Of a DNA stretch of 64,000 nt, positions 60,320 through 64,000 are shown in pieces. Source of the DNA: Saccharum officinarum (taxonomy: Eukaryota; Streptophyta; Magnoliopsida; Poales; Poaceae); NCBI GenBank assembly GCA_020631735.1, contig CM036167.1, positions 2,608,988 to 2,672,987 of the forward strand, in the 5' to 3' direction. The notes beneath the pieces are model-generated. The model was not told where the DNA came from and did no database searches. It was given only the letters and a program-made list of their open reading frames with translations. The first letter of the stretch is position 1. Every line of letters starts with the position of its first letter. Made by a program: the position numbers and the translations under genes.

Positions 60320-63300
60320 TCAAATATTTTCTGAAGCAACAATAGCTGCTGCTTCATCAATCAAATCTTCAACAACTCTATCTAAAACATGATCTACCTC
60401 CGAACTAAGATAGTCTTCGGAAATATAGCTCGGCGAAGCACTTGAACACGAAGACTGAAAACACACAAGGAAAATGCCATCAAAATTTGCTTTACAAATG
60501 TCTCCACATCACAACATAAGCACAAATACCTGAGAAAATTTGCTGCAATCAACAACACGAGGCAAACATCTCTTATTTTCAGCAATAGAGAAATCAGTCT
60601 CAAATTCTAAAAATAAGCACATCACATCTGAAATATATATATATATATATATATATACACAAACAACAAAATTTATGTTTGCTTACGTTTCACAAACACA
60701 TCAAAAGAAGATTGCTTCTTCAGTAGCATACTCCAACCATAAAGTAGGCTCAGCAACAAAGTTACCTTTACACATTAACAAGGGCATAACCATAACTCCA
60801 TCCTGTCCAAAGTTCAACATTTACAAAAACGTTAAAAGATTTTCAAAATCTCACCCCTCGAAGCTAAAATCTAAACTACAACAAACTAAAGTACATGATC
60901 ACGAGAATCATCGTCCCTCGTCTTCTCTTGTTCAATTCTTTCTTGCCTCCTCTCTGCCTCCACATCAGAAGCAATTCTCTTTTCAAGCTGCTACAAAACA
61001 AAATAAAACAACAGATAAGAAAAAACACAAGGAAAAAACAACGAATCAAAATCATATATAGATAACATACTTTTCCATCTTTTACTTGGCTTTCATGAAG
61101 GCATGCTTCCTTCCACCTTGGTTCCTGTATTCATGAAAATACTTCTTACAAAGCATTTGAGTATGAGAAGAAACTTGGTTAAGAGATTTCACTGACGGAA
61201 ACCTATAACTTTTATTATACAGTTTTTCATACAAAGGATCATTAGCCTCCTTCATCAAGTGAAAAATGGCACGACTTGAATACATACAGCTCAAATCAGT
61301 AGAAGTCTATAAAACAGTAGGCAAATCTTTATATTGGCGGCAAAGCCAAGCAAAGAACGGATCGAATTCTCCAACCTCCCAACAAGGATCTTCTGGCTTC
61401 ACACCAAATTTATCATAGCAATTTTTACAAAGTTCCCACAAGCGATTACACTTATTATGAAAATTCTGATCCTTTTCAAGGGATTTTTTCTCAAGATAAT
61501 TCTTCTCTCTCACAACTTTCTCAAGATCTTTCTTCAAATTATCATATTTTTCAGTCTTTGTTTCAAGTTTAGCTCCGACAGAAATACATCTAGACTCCAT
61601 ATTATGAAGAGCTTCAACTGTCTCTATTCTTTCTTTCTCCTTAGCAGCAAGTTGAAATTTCAGAGAATTAATCTCTTCAACCAAACTTTTGTCACGAAGT
61701 GCAGCATTTTTTGCATCATCTTCAATCGACTTACGCAAACTCCTTTGCAAAAGTGCATTCTACAAACGAAGTCAAAAATATATTACAAATCAAAATAACA
61801 AATCTAAAATAAAATTTACGCAATAAAGATGAACATTCAAAATGATCGAACCTTGTAAATCATGGAAACACTAGCATCCGCCAACTCAAGCGAAGATTTG
61901 CCAACAAGTTCGGCCTCCGCATCAGGAACTGCGAAGGCATTATCAATGCACTTTGACAACTTTAATTCCGGTTTCTTTGGTATAATACGAAGTTTGTCCA
62001 AACCAATCCCAACAAATTTGAAAGTATCTAAGTTCACACCTTGAGCCTGGCAGTACTCCATACAATGTTTATAAGCTTCAAGATTTACACCATCAGGAAC
62101 TGTTTCCAAAACTTCAGCTGGAGTCGCAGGTTCCTGGGCAACTTCTTTCATCTTTCCAATATCAACAATTGCCTCCCTCTGAGAAGAAGAATCAGGGAAA
62201 AATTTCTCTGCGAAGACAAACAACAAGAATTAAAAGAAGACAAACAAAACAAAAATACACGAAGTAAAAAAATCACCTGTAGAAACACCCTTTTCGAGCT
62301 AGAAGGACACCCTCTCACCAGTAATCACATTGATAGTAGACTCAGAAAGACAAGAAACATGGTCATGTTCAGCCTCCTCGTCATGAACTTCATCATCAGA
62401 TTCATCAAAATCAAGGGCAAGAGTTGTGGTACCCTTAATTTTTTGTGCCTTCGCACCAGGCACAATAACTTCAGAAGCACCCTTTTCACCTCTAATTGTA
62501 GCATCTTGTTCTACCCGCAAAACATTCTCTAAAACTTCACAACCTAAATTAGCACCTTCAGACAAAATTACAGCTTCAATCTCATCACCAAAATTTCCTG
62601 GCTCATCCCGGGGAGTTTCAACAGAAAATCTATGAGAGGATGGCCCAACAGTCTCCTGTGAAGCCAACACCTCAACTTCTTCTTGTGAACCACCAACAGT
62701 GGCGGCCATAGTAACCGGAGAAGAAACCAGATTAACTGGATCAGAAACAATATCTTCGCCAACATTTTATTGTGACGAAGTCAAAATAGCTTCAGCAACA
62801 CCACCATGGGAAATATTGGCCATCAAATTCTGAAAATAGTTATAAAGTGGAGTCAACACAGGAGGAGTCAACCCACTAGAATAAAAAACTAAACTAAACA
62901 TTCTCACCTCATCATCATAAGACATTTTCTTCAAAGCTTCATCAACAAAACTTTCTGACAATTCAGAATCAGAAAAATCAGCAGTCTTCGCTTTCTTCTT
63001 TGAAACTTTTTTAGTAAGCGAAGGCCCATCCCTCTTTTCCTAGTAACATTATCGATACTAGGCTTCACACTTCTAGCATAAGCAGGAGCTGGCCTTTCAC
63101 CATATTATATCTGAGCAATATCAAAAACTCTATTCAATCTCTTATAATCTGAACCAAGGATTTTATCCATCATATCCTTTTCTTTTTTCAAAAATTTCTC
63201 AAGAATTTCAACGGCTTTAATTTCAACAGCAGAAACAAATTCTTTGTCTTCGGTATACTTCTTTGGACGAAAAACTTCATTATCTAGAAAGATATAAGTT

Positions 63301-64000
63301 TTTCCTCTAACCACCTTTTCATGAAATCGAATAAAGCTCCAATCTTTCTTCAAAGGCCAAATCCGAGCAGCAATATACTCTTCGCAAAGATCTCGAGCAC
63401 TTTGCATACTTGCAGCAAGCTTATAAAACTTCTCACAAGATTTAGAACTTCTTGAACTTTGAAATTCAGGTTTACAGTTAAAACTGTTCTTGTGCATCCT
63501 TGCAGCCAAAGGATATCTTCTAACAACCCTATTAGCTTGATTCTTCTCTTCGACCAAAGGAACTTTATGATAAAACCAAAAGCGATACCAATTTTCAACC
63601 CACTTATTTTTTGAAGCAGGAGCTATCTGTTTAGCACCACGAGCTGGCTTAAAACTGCAACATCCAAAATATTTGATGACATTTTTTCCATCAACCATTT
63701 TACTCTGAAATTGTGTATGCATCTCATGAATAGAACAAAAAGCTCCAATATCTAGATTTTCTCTCTGAGATTTCACTGCCCAAATAAAAAGAGCGATTTT
63801 TGCTATACCATTTAGAGTCAAATGATGCATCTCAATGTTATAACCTTTCAGAATTTCTTCAATAAAATCTTTACATGGCATACAAAGATCAGCCGCAAAA
63901 TAGTCACGAAACACAACACATTCATCAGGTTCTGGCCTAGGAATTGTCTCATTCTGCGGAGGTAATCTAACATCAGCTTTTTCAAGCATTCTATTTTTTA
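60320..64000 (-). pseudogene. antisense spliced gene of element B, right copy, 5' end beyond window
   Basis: Minus-strand exons: before the edge to 62908, 62829-62277, 62207-61852, 61759-61071, 60990 to about 60890, then later exons including a last one 60454-60320 ending in TGA. Introns 62907-62830, 62276-62208, 61851-61760, 61070-60991 and 60529-60455 are GT-AG and match the left copy in position and phase. The protein has the same 'putative gypsy type transposon' N-terminal domain, acidic linker and coiled coil as 10777-14680. The stops at 11611 and 13605 of the left copy are sense codons here. TAA at about 63105 and about 62767 are shared. A TAG near 61307 is private to this copy. A 294-codon stretch (63105-63989) is open. 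Confidence 0.85.

Larger units (their letters stand above)
39686..64000 (+). mobile_element. element B: Tat-lineage Ty3/Gypsy retrotransposon, 3' end beyond window
   Basis: The 5' LTR starts at 39691 after TSD CTGCC (39686-39690). The order is LTR, primer-binding site, gag, protease, reverse transcriptase, RNase H, second RNase H, integrase, (element C inserted), integrase end, two tandem arrays, antisense gene. The 3' LTR lies beyond 64000; its counterpart in the left contig is 9585-10285. Two RNase H domains and an antisense 3' gene fit grass Tat elements such as Grande, where an antisense gene in the 3' region is known. All reading frames carry stops. Confidence 0.9.

Overview
The window is grass-type nuclear DNA and almost certainly panicoid/andropogonoid. 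The evidence is nested Ty3/Gypsy retrotransposons with the duplicated RNase H of the Tat lineage, Stowaway and Tourist-like MITEs, a non-autonomous hAT element, Helitron 3' ends, and two CYP92-type cytochrome P450 genes with the single phase-0 intron of the CYP71 clan. It is a draft scaffold: a 100-N gap lies at 23849-23948. No rRNA, tRNA, CRISPR array or bacterial-type feature was seen.

Left contig (1-23848). Bases 1-360 are the end of an LTR of 'family C'. Decayed transposon DNA follows to about 8.6 kb: a hAT element with 8-bp TSD at 1089-1844, GGCCGTGC-rich hAT-like DNA at 1.9-3.65 kb, and old LTR-like sequence. A duplicated promoter-like segment occupies 8.65-9.58 kb. From 9585 to 23848 lies, on the minus strand, the 3' part of a Tat-lineage element (element B) with a second Tat-type element (element C) inserted in its integrase domain.

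Right contig (23949-64000). It opens with a Helitron 3' end, then small transposons and gene fragments. A P450 pseudogene (25518-27275) carries two separate 4-bp tandem duplications. Decayed non-coding DNA with host-gene-like exon fragments (33.5-37.4 kb) follows, then an apparently intact P450 gene (37681-39288, minus). Directly upstream of that gene sits the 5' LTR of element B (39691-40396), then its gag and pol. At 45627-58026 element C is inserted with TSD GAAGG, and element B resumes to the window edge.

Two points stand out. (1) Each retroelement carries, between integrase and 3' LTR and on the opposite strand, a multi-exon gene with its own TATA box. Element B encodes a 'putative gypsy-type transposon' (Transposase_28-like) protein. 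Element C encodes an aminotransferase-like plant mobile domain (PMD) protein. Both continue into a low-complexity linker and a C-terminal coiled-coil or charged region. Exon lengths, phases and GT-AG sites can be checked because two copies of each are present. (2) The left contig is an inverted, nearly identical version of the right contig from about 51.1 kb to 64 kb, including the same C-in-B junction. The two outer flanks of B fit together as one insertion site. The simplest readings are a haplotig or overlapping contig placed in reverse, or a recent inverted segmental duplication.

The retroelement genes are all broken by stops or frameshifts, so the elements look dead. P450 gene 2 is the only gene here that looks functional.
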